64,000 nt of DNA from Eubacterium sp. CAG:248 (GTDB taxonomy: Bacteria > Bacillota > Clostridia > Lachnospirales > Lachnospiraceae), in assembly GCA_000436475.1 (NCBI GenBank), contig FR886175.1, forward strand, positions 42,340 to 106,339, given 5' to 3'. Made by a program: the position numbers and the translations under genes. The notes below the pieces were generated by a model, which was not told the origin of the DNA, made no database searches, and saw only the letters and a list, made by a program, of their open reading frames with translations. Below are positions 45,345 through 54,941 of this stretch, one piece after another. The stretch's first letter is position 1; every line of letters starts with the position of its first letter.

Positions 45345-45378
45345 TTGGGATGCAACATTTTGAAACAAATTGTTGCAT
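45345..45378 (-). repeat. Right inverted repeat (recombination site) of the invertible element
   Basis: 34 bases, reverse complement of the left repeat with two mismatches. Its own arms are 10 bp (GGATGCAACA and TGTTGCATCC) around a 13-base core; the arm overlaps two bases beyond the shared repeat. Confidence 0.92.
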
Positions 45379-45489
45379 CCTTTTTGTATATTAGTATATG
45401 AAGTTAATGGGGATAATATGATGTTCAGAAGCTTTACAGAAAATACCAAATCAGAAAATATCAGATTTTTCATTCTAATTAAATAACAT

Positions 45490-45545
45490 CCCCCGGAATA
45501 CATCAAATCAAATGACTTAATCATTGCATTCCGGGGGTGCATTAT
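45490..45545. terminator. Bidirectional terminator downstream of the invertible element
   Basis: CCCCCGGAAT (45490-45499) pairs with ATTCCGGGGG (45528-45537), followed by TGCATTATTTTT. It would end transcripts coming out of the element, and also the minus-strand CorC-type gene. The 110 bases between the right repeat and this hairpin hold only a 22-codon frame without a convincing ribosome-binding site. Confidence 0.75.
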
Positions 45546-45554
45546 TTTTAATAA

Positions 45555-46826
45555 TTAGTTATTGTTTTCTTTTGGCTTGTCAACAATCTTAAGTATGATA
45601 GATTCAGCCCTGTTAGAAGATGATCTTTCGACGAACAGCCATACATTATCTATAGTAAGCTTATCGCCTGCTTTAGGTATGCGGTCAAGCTTTTCTGATA
45701 CGAATCCGCCTAGTGAATCGTTATCCTCTGAATAAAGTCTGGTTCCTAATTCATCATTTATGTCATCAAGCTTACATGAAGCGTTTATACGGTAAGTATT
45801 TTCGCGGATCTTAGTCATATCATCCTTTTCATCAGTATCATATTCATCACGTATTTCACCAACGATTTCCTCTAACAGATCCTCAGTTGTTATCATGCCG
45901 GCTGTCTGACCATATTCATCCAGCACAATAGCTATGCTGTAACGCTTAAGCTGCATTTCTTTAAACAGCTCAGAAGTGTTTTTATGTTCATATGTAAAGA
46001 AAGGCTCACGCATAATCTTCCTTATGTTAAATGAATCATCAACGTTAGTAACTATAAGATCTTTTATATTAAGTGTACCAATAACATTGTCAGTATCATT
46101 TTCATATATAGGAATACGTGTATACATAGTACTCTTAAAAAGAGTGATGATGTCATCATATGATGAGTTAACATCAGCGACTGTCATATCTATACGAGGT
46201 ATCATAACATCCTTTACCGAAGTATCACCAAAATCGAAAAGGTTGTCAATAATCTGTCGTTCGTCTTTTTCTATGATACCCTCTTCATGGCTTACCTTAA
46301 CTATTGTACGAAGCTCTTCTTCTGTTATAGTGTTGGAGTTGCCTTTGGAGCTAGTTCCAAAGAGCTTTAATACTATGCCTGCAAGATGGTCAACTATAAA
46401 AATAACAGGTGTCAGTATGATCATAAGTCCATATATAACAGGTGCATATAATAATACGAGCTTAGTGTTAAACTTTGAAGCAAGATTCTTAGGGGTTATC
46501 TCTCCGAATATAAGAACGAACAGAGTAAGAACACCAGTTGCGATACCGGTAGCATAGCTGCCCCAGACATTAATAGTAAATGTTGTTGCAAGAGCAGAAC
46601 ATGATATGTTAACTATGTTGTTACCAATAAGTACAGCACTTAACATCTTGCCTGAATTGTCGATAATCTTAGCTACTAAAGCAGCATGCCTGTTACCTTC
46701 GTCCATAAGCGAGCGGATCTTTATACGGCTTACCGTCATAAATGCGGTTTCAGCAGATGAAAAGAAAGCTGAAAGAAATAATAAAATAATAATAGTTATA
46801 AGTTGAATATAACTGTCAGTGTCCAA
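45555..46826 (-). CDS. CNNM/CBS-domain protein, CorC/HlyC family
   Basis: 423 residues. An N-terminal DUF21/CNNM membrane domain with about four helices (FLSAFFSSAETAFMTVSRIK) is followed by a tandem CBS pair (residues about 200-330) and a C-terminal CorC/HlyC domain (GDKLTIDNVWLFVERSSSNR). Members take part in magnesium/cobalt efflux or homeostasis; the name hemolysin is historical. Transport role is inferred from the family. Confidence 0.9.
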   Translation of the reverse strand: MDTDSYIQLITIIILLFLSAFFSSAETAFMTVSRIKIRSLMDEGNRHAALVAKIIDNSGKMLSAVLIGNNIVNISCSALATTFTINVWGSYATGIATGVLTLFVLIFGEITPKNLASKFNTKLVLLYAPVIYGLMIILTPVIFIVDHLAGIVLKLFGTSSKGNSNTITEEELRTIVKVSHEEGIIEKDERQIIDNLFDFGDTSVKDVMIPRIDMTVADVNSSYDDIITLFKSTMYTRIPIYENDTDNVIGTLNIKDLIVTNVDDSFNIRKIMREPFFTYEHKNTSELFKEMQLKRYSIAIVLDEYGQTAGMITTEDLLEEIVGEIRDEYDTDEKDDMTKIRENTYRINASCKLDDINDELGTRLYSEDNDSLGGFVSEKLDRIPKAGDKLTIDNVWLFVERSSSNRAESIILKIVDKPKENNN

Positions 46827-47068
46827 GGAAATATTCCTCCAATCCTTAATAAAAATATAGTAAACACATTTAAGTGTTATATTTCAACATTTTACAGTAT
46901 CAGTAAAGGACTGTCAAGTAGCTGGAGGCTCTGCATATAATCAGGCTTTAATGAAAAATTGGAATAAAGGATAAGATAAATATAAGATAAAAGATAGTAT
47001 ACGAATGAGATTTCCTACATATTTATATAGAGAACAAAGAATGTATGACTATTAAGTCAGAGGAATGT

Positions 47069-47425
47069 ATGAAAAAGTTATCTATTATATTAAAAACGCT
47101 TATAGCAGGATATATTATAACAGTTCTAGCCCTGCTTGTGCTTGCTTTCTGCCTGTATAAGTTCAGGGTGTCTGGTAATGTGATATCTATAGGGATTTAT
47201 GTTACTTATGGTCTATCAGCTTTATGCGGAGGTCTCATTCTTGGAAAAGGCATGCAGCATAGCCGCCTTGTGTGGGGAGTACTGTATGGAATAATATATT
47301 TTCTTGTATTATGTGTTGTTTCAATAATATTAAGCAGGGGAATATCATCAATAGATATGTCACAGATGGTTAAAGGTGCGATAGTATGCATACTTTGCGG
47401 TGCAATTGGAGGGATTGTATCTTAA
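47069..47425 (+). CDS. TIGR04086-type small membrane protein
   Basis: 118 residues from the ATG at 47069, with AGAGGA close upstream; an in-frame ATG at 47045 has none. Four hydrophobic helices. The pattern LSALCGGLILGKGM and GAIVCILCGAIGGIVS at the end is that of the TIGR04086/YrzE-like family of Firmicutes. Function unknown. Stand-alone gene. Confidence 0.75.
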   Translation: MKKLSIILKTLIAGYIITVLALLVLAFCLYKFRVSGNVISIGIYVTYGLSALCGGLILGKGMQHSRLVWGVLYGIIYFLVLCVVSIILSRGISSIDMSQMVKGAIVCILCGAIGGIVS

Positions 47426-47451
47426 ATATGATTTTATAACGTGAATCTGAA

Positions 47452-47490
47452 ATAAGAATCAGCGATAAGAATCAGCAGTAAGAATCAGGA
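47452..47490 (+). repeat. Three tandem 13-bp repeats
   Basis: Three 13-base units with the core TAAGAATCAG, differing in the outer bases. They lie in the gap before dnaG with no gene over them. Confidence 0.8.
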
Positions 47491-47630
47491 TGTAAATTGA
47501 AGTATAGATTAAAATGAAAATCAGAATAAAAATTTAAAATAAAAAAAGGAAATAAGGTATCTGTGTTTAATACATTAAAAGTAGGCAGTTTTTGAATACA
47601 TATTGAATACATAGGGAAAGAAGAGTTAAT

Positions 47631-49388
47631 ATGCCAATATATTCAAGTGAAGTAATAGAGGAAGTTGTATCGCGTAACGATATAGTAGATGTTATTTCAG
47701 GTTATATAAAGCTTAAGAAAAGTGGCAGTTCCTACGTAGGGCTATGTCCGTTTCATAACGAGAAGTCACCTTCTTTTTCTGTATCAGGAACAAAACAGAT
47801 GTATCACTGTTTTGGATGCGGAGTCGGAGGCAATGTTATAACATTTGTTATGGAATATGAGAATTATACGTTTCCAGAGGCAGTAAAAATGCTGGCTGAC
47901 AGGGCAGGTATAGCTCTACCTGTGATGGAATATTCAGGTGAAGACAGACGAGAACGGGATATTAAAACAAAGCTGTTAGAGATTAACAAGATAGCAGCAA
48001 CATTTTACTATCATCAGTTAAAATCACCAGCAGGACAGAGTGGGTTGGATTATCTGAAAAAAAGACAGCTTTCAGACAAAACTATAAACACATTTGGCCT
48101 TGGATATGCGCCACAGCTTACAGGTGATCTATATAGAATGCTAAAGGAAAAAGGGTATGATGATGAGCTCTTAAAAGAGTCAGGTCTGTTCACTTATGAA
48201 AAGGGAATAAGGGAAAAGTTCTGGAACAGGGTAATATTTCCAATCATGGATATTAACAATAAGGTTATAGGTTTTGGTGGCCGTGTTATGGGAGATGGAA
48301 AGCCGAAGTACCTGAATTCTCCGGAAACAAAGCTTTTTGATAAAAGTAAGAATCTTTATGGACTTAATGTTGCAAGAAGTTCAAGAAAGAATAACCTTAT
48401 AATATGTGAAGGCTATATGGATGTTATATCTATGCATCAGGCAGGCTTTAATCAGGCGGTAGCATCGCTTGGTACAGCACTCACACCTGGACATGCCCGT
48501 CTTATGAAAAGATATACAGATAATGTCCTTATAACTTATGATAGCGATGAAGCAGGGGTAAAGGCAGCTTTAAGAGCCATACCTATATTAAAAGATGCAG
48601 GACTATCTACTAAGGTTATTAATATGAGGCCATATAAGGATCCGGATGAGTTTATCAAGGCATTAGGAACTGAAGCATTTCAGGAGCGTATAGATAAAGC
48701 AGAAAACAGCTTTATGTATGAAATCGGTATTATAGAGAAGAATTATAACAGAAGTGACCCGGAGAGTGAGACAGCATTTGAAAGAGAAGTTGCTAATAAG
48801 CTTGTACAGTTTAGTGAGAAACTTGAAAGAGATAACTATATGAAAGCTGTCTGCCGTCAGTTTATGATACCAGAGGATGGTATGCGTGAAATGGTTATAA
48901 GGATAGGAAGCCAGGGCGGAATAATACCAAGACAGACACAGCCTGTCAGGCGGGTGGAACCGGCAAGAAAGAAAAAGGAAGATGGAATAAGGCAGGCAGA
49001 GAAGATTCTGCTTACGTGGATGATTGAGGATGGTGATATATATGATAAAGTCAGTGAATATATACAACCAGATGATTTTATAGATCCATTGTTTAAAGAT
49101 GTTGCATCAAAGGTATATGAACAATATGAAATTGGAAGTGTTAATCCGGCAGCTATTATTGGCTCATATAGTGATGGTGATATGCATAGTGAGATAGCGG
49201 CGATGTTCAGCGCTGAATTAAGCGAGTCGCTTAGTAAGTCAGAAAGAGAAAAAACACTTAATGATACAGTACTAAGGGTTAAGAAGAGCAGCCTTGATTA
49301 TAAGCTTGAACATGCAGCAGATGCAAAGACTATGCAGGATATCATAGGCAGACAGATGAAGTTAAATAATATTCACATTAGTTTATAA
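47631..49388 (+). CDS. dnaG: DNA primase
   Basis: Synthesises RNA primers for replication. 585 residues. CHC2 zinc finger at the start ([15 protein letters not shown], then [11 protein letters not shown]), the primase core [19 protein letters not shown], and TOPRIM motifs [12 protein letters not shown] and [13 protein letters not shown]. The C-terminal helicase-binding part is present. It precedes rpoD, the macromolecular-synthesis arrangement common in bacteria; rpsU is not here. Confidence 0.96.
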   Translation: MPIYSSEVIEEVVSRNDIVDVISGYIKLKKSGSSYVGLCPFHNEKSPSFSVSGTKQMYHCFGCGVGGNVITFVMEYENYTFPEAVKMLADRAGIALPVMEYSGEDRRERDIKTKLLEINKIAATFYYHQLKSPAGQSGLDYLKKRQLSDKTINTFGLGYAPQLTGDLYRMLKEKGYDDELLKESGLFTYEKGIREKFWNRVIFPIMDINNKVIGFGGRVMGDGKPKYLNSPETKLFDKSKNLYGLNVARSSRKNNLIICEGYMDVISMHQAGFNQAVASLGTALTPGHARLMKRYTDNVLITYDSDEAGVKAALRAIPILKDAGLSTKVINMRPYKDPDEFIKALGTEAFQERIDKAENSFMYEIGIIEKNYNRSDPESETAFEREVANKLVQFSEKLERDNYMKAVCRQFMIPEDGMREMVIRIGSQGGIIPRQTQPVRRVEPARKKKEDGIRQAEKILLTWMIEDGDIYDKVSEYIQPDDFIDPLFKDVASKVYEQYEIGSVNPAAIIGSYSDGDMHSEIAAMFSAELSESLSKSEREKTLNDTVLRVKKSSLDYKLEHAADAKTMQDIIGRQMKLNNIHISL

Positions 49389-49413
49389 TACATGCGAAAG
49401 GTGGACCATTGTA

Positions 49414-50673
49414 ATGGCAGTAAAGAAGGAAAACTTAAACGAGGAAGAATTAAAGGAAACTAAGAAGACAACTAAAAAGAAAGCTGATGAAGCTGTGGCA
49501 GCAAAGAAACCTAAGAAGTCAAAGAAGGAGGAAGCTGCACAGCCAGAGCTTTCAGAAGAGGAACAGGCAAGAATTATACAGGAAAAATTCATGGAAAAGT
49601 GCAGGGGGATTCTTGCTATAGCCAGAAAGAAAAAGAATGTCCTTGATTATAAGGAGATTATGGATTATTTCCAGGATACAGATTTTGAAGCTGATAAGAT
49701 GGAAAAGGTATTCGAGTTTCTTGAAGGCTGCAATATAGATGTCAAGATGAATGATGATGATGGAGATGTAGAAGATGATATTATTCTTTCAGATGAAGAT
49801 GATATTGATATAGAAAAGATAGATCTTTCTGTACCAGATGGAATCGGACTTGAAGATCCTGTAAGAATGTATCTGAAGGAAATAGGTAAGGTGCCTCTTC
49901 TTAGTGCAGAAGAAGAAATAGAATATGCACAGAGAATGGAAGAGGGTGACGAGGAAGCCAAGAAGAGACTTGCGGAAGCCAACTTACGTCTTGTTGTAAG
50001 TATTGCAAAGCGTTATGTCGGCAGAGGCATGCAGTTCCTTGATCTTATCCAGGAGGGTAACTTAGGTCTTATCAAAGCTGTTGAAAAGTTTGATTATCGT
50101 AAAGGATATAAGTTCTCAACATATGCAACATGGTGGATAAGACAGGCTATTACAAGAGCTATAGCTGATCAGGCACGTACTATACGTATACCTGTTCATA
50201 TGGTAGAAACTATCAACAAGCTTGTAAGAGTACAAAGACAGCTTTTACAGGAGTTAGGAAGAGAACCATCTCCAGAAGAAATAGCAGAGACTATGGATAT
50301 TCCGGTTGAAAGAGTAAGAGAAATCCAGAAGATATCACAGGAGCCTGTATCGCTTGAAACACCTATAGGTGAAGAGGAAGACAGCCATCTTGGAGATTTT
50401 ATACAGGATGACAATGTGCCTGTACCAGCAGAAGCAGCAGCATCTACTCTTCTTAAGGAACAGCTTGTAGAGGTGCTTGGAACACTTACAGAAAGAGAAC
50501 AGAAGGTTTTAAGACTTCGTTTTGGCATGGATGATGGAAGAGCAAGAACTCTTGAAGAGGTTGGTAAGGAATTCAACGTAACAAGAGAGCGTATCAGACA
50601 GATTGAAGCCAAGGCGTTAAGAAAGCTTAGACATCCAAGCAGAAGCCGTAAGCTTAAGGATTATCTTGACTAA
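49414..50673 (+). CDS. rpoD: RNA polymerase primary sigma factor (sigma-70/SigA)
   Basis: 419 residues. A lysine/alanine-rich N-terminus with a short 1.1-like region is followed by region 1.2 ([21 protein letters not shown]) and 2.3-2.4 ([19 protein letters not shown]), then region 3. Region 4.2 ([30 protein letters not shown]) ends the chain. Housekeeping promoters in the window (TTGACA/TATAAT type) are its expected targets. 25 bases after dnaG, probably co-transcribed. No sigma-28 (fliA/sigD) gene is in the window. Confidence 0.96.
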   Translation: MAVKKENLNEEELKETKKTTKKKADEAVAAKKPKKSKKEEAAQPELSEEEQARIIQEKFMEKCRGILAIARKKKNVLDYKEIMDYFQDTDFEADKMEKVFEFLEGCNIDVKMNDDDGDVEDDIILSDEDDIDIEKIDLSVPDGIGLEDPVRMYLKEIGKVPLLSAEEEIEYAQRMEEGDEEAKKRLAEANLRLVVSIAKRYVGRGMQFLDLIQEGNLGLIKAVEKFDYRKGYKFSTYATWWIRQAITRAIADQARTIRIPVHMVETINKLVRVQRQLLQELGREPSPEEIAETMDIPVERVREIQKISQEPVSLETPIGEEEDSHLGDFIQDDNVPVPAEAAASTLLKEQLVEVLGTLTEREQKVLRLRFGMDDGRARTLEEVGKEFNVTRERIRQIEAKALRKLRHPSRSRKLKDYLD

Positions 50674-50800
50674 TCAATGTCCAGGAATAATATTTAAGGA
50701 TAGAATTCAATAATAAAACTATGAATATAGATTTCTATTTATGATCGTGTCAGGATAAAGGATGATTTAATATAGTATAATAAATCAACAGGAAAAATGT

Positions 50801-51664
50801 ATGAACAATATTATTAATATATCGGAAAGACTGAAATGTGTTGCAGGTCTTGTTAATAAAGGTGCAAGGGTGGCTGACATTGGCACGGATCACGCATATC
50901 TTCCTATATATCTTGTGCAGAACGGGATAAGTAATAAAGTATATGCGTGTGATGTACGAAAAGAACCATTAAGGCGTGCAAAGCTTCACATTGATGAATA
51001 TGGTCTTTCAGATAAGATAACTACACAGCTTTGTGATGGGCTCAAAGGGATTAATAAAGGCGATGTTGATACAGTAACAATATGCGGCATGGGTGGAAAG
51101 CTCATGAAGAATATATTAAAAGCAGGTATAGACAAGCTGGGGGATAATACACAGCTTGTCTTATCTGCACAGTCAGAACTAAGGGATTTTAGAAAATACC
51201 TTCTAGAAACAGGCATAGATATTAAGTCAGAACATATGCTTTTAGAAGATGGAAAATATTATTTTATATTTGACTGTGTATACAACACACAAGATGAATA
51301 TTATCTAAATGTAACTAATATTCAACAAAATAACATTTATGAACATGCAGCTGTTGCAGGAGATATTCATAACAATAATATTCATAACAATGATAGTCAC
51401 AAGGAAGATTATGACAAGGAAGATAATGATAAGAAAAAGATAACAGCCTACGCAGAGGAAGAATTAAGATATGGAAGATATCTTTTGGATAATAAGTCAG
51501 AGGTGCTTTACGAATATCTTAATAAGGAACTGACAAGCTGTAACAATATTAGAAATAGTCTTATTAATAATAAGGAACAGTCAATATCGATAGAGAGCAG
51601 AATACATGCTATAGATGAAGATATTGCTGTTATTAATAAGGCATTAGGAAGATGGAAGGAGTAA
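50801..51664 (+). CDS. trmK: tRNA (adenine22-N1)-methyltransferase TrmK
   Basis: 287 residues. The N-terminal SAM-binding Rossmann domain has VADIGTDHAYLPIYL and TICGMGGKLMKNIL, both typical of TrmK. The C-terminal helical domain resumes near AYAEEELRYGRYLL. Between them is a Asn/His/Asp-rich stretch (GDIHNNNIHNNDSHKEDYD, about residues 188-206) that looks like an insertion and is not part of the fold. The gene ends five bases before the kinase start, so the two are translationally linked. Confidence 0.88.
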   Translation: MNNIINISERLKCVAGLVNKGARVADIGTDHAYLPIYLVQNGISNKVYACDVRKEPLRRAKLHIDEYGLSDKITTQLCDGLKGINKGDVDTVTICGMGGKLMKNILKAGIDKLGDNTQLVLSAQSELRDFRKYLLETGIDIKSEHMLLEDGKYYFIFDCVYNTQDEYYLNVTNIQQNNIYEHAAVAGDIHNNNIHNNDSHKEDYDKEDNDKKKITAYAEEELRYGRYLLDNKSEVLYEYLNKELTSCNNIRNSLINNKEQSISIESRIHAIDEDIAVINKALGRWKE

Positions 51665-51669
51665 TAATA

Positions 51670-53277
51670 ATGCTTTTATCGCAGATGGCAGCAGATGCTG
51701 CAAAGGATTACAAGTATGATATTATTCTTGCCAATGTAAATGGCAGGCTTACAGAGATATCAGATATGGATATAACTGATGAAAAAGTGGAATTCATTAC
51801 AGTAGGAGAGGCAGTGGGAAATGAGGCATATAAAAGAAGTGTTCTTCTTTTAATGCTCAATGCAATACATAAGCTTGATACAGATAATAGAATTAAGAGA
51901 GTTACTGTTGAGTTCTCGCTTAGTAAAGGTCTTTATTGTGATATAAAAGGAGATTTTGTAATCACACAAGAATTTCTTAATGATGTGAAAGAACTTATGA
52001 GAGCCGATGTTAAGAAAAATCTGCCTATTAAGAAGCAGGGAATGAAGACATCAGAGGCTATTAAGCTGTTCAAGAAGTTCGGAATGGAAGATAAGACACA
52101 GTTATTCAAATATAGAATTAGTTCTTATGTTAATGTATACAGCATAGAGGGTTATTACGATTACTTCTATGGTTATATGGCAGCTAATACAGGAATATTA
52201 AAGACATTTGACATATTCCAGTATGACAAGGGGTTTGTTCTCCAGTTACCAACTAAAGAGAATCCTGAAATAGTGCCGGAATTTGCACCACAGGCTAAGC
52301 TTTTTAATGTACTTATGGAAAGAAGCGAGTGGGCAGATATGCTTGGTGTTGATACAGTTGCATCATTGAATAAGCATATAATAAGCGGGGATATTAATTC
52401 ACTTATTCTTGTTCAGGAAGCATTACAGGAGCAGAAGATTGTTGAGATTGTTAATCAGATAAAAGAAAGGGAAGGCGTTAAATTTATTATGATAGCCGGA
52501 CCATCATCATCTGGCAAGACAACATTTTCACACAGATTGTCAATACAGCTTCGTGCAAGTGGATTTAAGCCACATGCAATAGGTGTTGATAATTATTTCG
52601 TTGAGAGGGAACAGACACCTCTGGATGAGAATGGAGAATATAATTTCGAGGATATTCATGCAATAGACATAAAGCTTTTTAATGACCATATGAATGCATT
52701 GCTTAGGGGAGAAAAGGTCGAGATACCTCAGTTTAACTTTCTTACAGGTAGAAAAGAATACAATGGTGAATATATACAGCTTGGAGATGAAGATATTCTT
52801 GTGATTGAAGGCATACACTGCCTTAATGATGAGTTATCTTACGCACTTCCAGTTGAAAGTAAGTTTAAAATCTATATAAGTGCACTTACACAGCTTAATG
52901 TTGACGAGCATAACAGAGTGGCAACGACTGACGGTCGTCTTGTAAGACGTATGGCGAGGGATTACAGGACGAGAGGTGCTTCTGCTAAAAAAACTCTTTC
53001 TATGTGGGAGTCAGTAAGAAAAGGTGAGGAAAAGAATATCTTTCCTTATCAGGAGGAAGCTGATGTTATGTTTAACTCAGCACTTGCGTATGAGCTGTGT
53101 GTTTTAAAGCCGATAGTAGAGCCGCTGCTATTCTCAATAACAGAGGATGACCCGGAATATCAGGAGGCAAAGAGACTGTTAAAGTTCTTAGCGTACTTCC
53201 TTCCTTGTCAGTCAGGCAATGTTCCAATCAACTCTATAATGAGAGAGTTTATTGGTGGAGGGTGCTTCAGGGTATAA
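51670..53277 (+). CDS. Uridine kinase-family nucleoside kinase with TGS/tRNA-synthetase-like N-terminus
   Basis: 535 residues. The ATG at 51670 is used; AAGGAG at 51655-51660 overlaps the trmK end. The N-terminal 200 residues resemble the threonyl/alanyl-tRNA-synthetase second additional domain (SLSKGLYCDIKGDFVITQEF). The C-terminal part is a P-loop kinase: IMIAGPSSSGKTTFSHRL, IGVDNYFV, IEGIHCLNDEL. These two-part kinases are widespread in Firmicutes and Bacteroidetes; the nucleoside substrate is unproven. Confidence 0.88.
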   Translation: MLLSQMAADAAKDYKYDIILANVNGRLTEISDMDITDEKVEFITVGEAVGNEAYKRSVLLLMLNAIHKLDTDNRIKRVTVEFSLSKGLYCDIKGDFVITQEFLNDVKELMRADVKKNLPIKKQGMKTSEAIKLFKKFGMEDKTQLFKYRISSYVNVYSIEGYYDYFYGYMAANTGILKTFDIFQYDKGFVLQLPTKENPEIVPEFAPQAKLFNVLMERSEWADMLGVDTVASLNKHIISGDINSLILVQEALQEQKIVEIVNQIKEREGVKFIMIAGPSSSGKTTFSHRLSIQLRASGFKPHAIGVDNYFVEREQTPLDENGEYNFEDIHAIDIKLFNDHMNALLRGEKVEIPQFNFLTGRKEYNGEYIQLGDEDILVIEGIHCLNDELSYALPVESKFKIYISALTQLNVDEHNRVATTDGRLVRRMARDYRTRGASAKKTLSMWESVRKGEEKNIFPYQEEADVMFNSALAYELCVLKPIVEPLLFSITEDDPEYQEAKRLLKFLAYFLPCQSGNVPINSIMREFIGGGCFRV

Positions 53278-53310
53278 TAAAAAATAAGTGCTTAAGTTGT
53301 TAGTGGAAGA

Positions 53311-53350
53311 ATACTCGGTCACAACCGACTCGGTTGTGACCGAGTATTTT
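53311..53350 (+). terminator. Intrinsic terminator, first of a twin pair
   Basis: A perfect 16-bp stem (53311-53326 with 53332-53347) around GACTC, ending in TATTTTG. Nearly the same 37-base hairpin occurs at 54849-54885, so the two bracket the next gene. Confidence 0.85.
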
Positions 53351-53416
53351 GTTTACATTATTAGAATATAATGATATACTTTCTATATAAAAGTAAACTC
53401 TTGGAGGGTAGGATGT

Positions 53417-54802
53417 ATGAAATTTATAGGAAGGGAAGAACAGCTTAAAAAGCTTGACCGGGTTATTAATACAGATGAATTAACATTTTCCTTAATATAT
53501 GGAAGAAGACGTGTTGGCAAGAGTGAGCTTGTGAAGCAGGCTGTTAAAAGAAATAATGTTAAAAGCTTTTATTATGAGTGCAAGCAGGTTTCAGAAGCTG
53601 GTAATGCGGCAGGTCTTGGTGAGATAGTATCGGAGATTATGGGATTGCCGAAGCTGGGCTTTAGTGATATAGAAGCGGTGCTTAAATATATTTTTGAGCT
53701 ATCTGTTAAAGAAAAGATTATTCTTGTTCTGGATGAGTATCCATACTTAAGGGAAAATATCAAGGGAATGGATAGCATATTGCAGTCGCTGGTTGATAAA
53801 TATAAAGATACTTCAAAGATTACGTTGATAATACTAGGTTCTTATGTTGAAGTAATGCGTTCACTTTTAGAACATTCGAATCCTTTATATGGAAGGGTAG
53901 ACTTGACTATAGATTTAAAACAGATGGACTATTATGAGTCAGCCTATTTTTATCCGAATTTCTCTGTGGAGGATAAAGTAAGGATATATTCTGTATTTGG
54001 GGGGATTCCATATTATAACCGTCTGATTGATGACTCTAAAAGTGTTAAAGATAATATTATTGAATTGATTGCATCTTCTGGGGCAAGACTTGAGAATGAG
54101 GTTTCAATGTATTTGAATGCAGAGATATCTAAGATAACAAATGCGAATGAAGTTTTTGAAGCACTCTCGAGAGGATATACAAGGTACAGTGATATATTGT
54201 CACAATCACACGTTTCAAGTGGACCAACACTTGTAGATGTTCTTGATAAGCTAATGAGAATGGAGGTTGTGGTGAAAACAGCACCGATTAATGATGGTAA
54301 TAATAAAAAGAAGGCAGGATATTATATTTCGGATAATCTTTCACTATTTTACTATAGATATATTTTCAAATATTCATCTCAGATGAAGATAATGGACTCA
54401 GAGGTGTTTTATAAAAAATATATAGAAACAGACTTTGAAGAGCATTATGTACCACATATATTTGAAACAATATGCAGTCAGTATCTGATAAGAATGAACA
54501 GATTAGGGAATATAGAACCTGTATTTGAAAAGATTGGAAAATACTATTATGATAATCCAGTAGAACATACCAATGGAGAGTTTGACGTTGTTACAGAAGA
54601 TGAAAATGGATATATATTTTACGAAGTAAAGTTTAAAAAGACACCAGTGACAGATGAGATTATAGAAAAAGAAATAAGTCAGGTGGAAGCAACAGGACTT
54701 AACTGTTATAAGTATGTATTTATATCAAGGTCAGGATTTAGTTATCAGCAAAGGGAAAAAGTGAAGCTTGTTGAACTTAATGAATTGTATGCAGTGGATT
54801 AA
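53417..54802 (+). CDS. AAA ATPase with DUF234-type C-terminus
   Basis: 461 residues. Walker A GRRRVGKSELV near residue 31, Walker B IILVLDEYPYL near 100, and a C-terminal restriction-endonuclease-like region (GEFDVVTEDENGYIFYEVKF, with a conserved-looking Asp then Glu-x-Lys). This is the archaeal-ATPase/DUF234 family, whose job is not well defined and which is often in mobile or horizontally acquired DNA. Flanked by twin hairpins. Confidence 0.85.
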   Translation: MKFIGREEQLKKLDRVINTDELTFSLIYGRRRVGKSELVKQAVKRNNVKSFYYECKQVSEAGNAAGLGEIVSEIMGLPKLGFSDIEAVLKYIFELSVKEKIILVLDEYPYLRENIKGMDSILQSLVDKYKDTSKITLIILGSYVEVMRSLLEHSNPLYGRVDLTIDLKQMDYYESAYFYPNFSVEDKVRIYSVFGGIPYYNRLIDDSKSVKDNIIELIASSGARLENEVSMYLNAEISKITNANEVFEALSRGYTRYSDILSQSHVSSGPTLVDVLDKLMRMEVVVKTAPINDGNNKKKAGYYISDNLSLFYYRYIFKYSSQMKIMDSEVFYKKYIETDFEEHYVPHIFETICSQYLIRMNRLGNIEPVFEKIGKYYYDNPVEHTNGEFDVVTEDENGYIFYEVKFKKTPVTDEIIEKEISQVEATGLNCYKYVFISRSGFSYQQREKVKLVELNELYAVD

Positions 54803-54848
54803 ACTGGATTTAATGAAATTGGATAATTATACTTGTGGATTTTATAGA

Positions 54849-54890
54849 ATACTCAGTCACAACCGACTCGGTTGCGACCGAGTATTATTT
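54849..54890. terminator. Intrinsic terminator, second of a twin pair
   Basis: Copy of the hairpin at 53311-53347 with two substitutions (G to A in the left arm, T to C in the right arm), then TATTTTTG. It lies between the ATPase gene and convergent tyrA. Confidence 0.85.
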
Positions 54891-54941
54891 TTGAATAAAT
54901 TAACGGCAAAAACTATACAAATTGATATATAGATGTATATA

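Larger units (their letters stand above)
44541..45378. mobile_element. Predicted invertible DNA switch controlling csrA-flagellin
   Basis: An 838-bp element: left repeat, tyrosine recombinase gene (plus), an outward SigD-type promoter, right repeat. The unit lies between the csrA ribosome-binding site and a terminator. In the orientation shown, the promoter fires to the right into that terminator. Inversion between the repeats would place it on the minus strand about 85 bases upstream of the csrA start, driving csrA-hag. Inversion has not been observed here; it is predicted from the arrangement. Confidence 0.82.

Noticed and set aside
45555..46826. Hemolysin as a virulence factor
   Set aside because: The HlyC/CorC label is historical; the CNNM, CBS and CorC domains point to metal-ion homeostasis.
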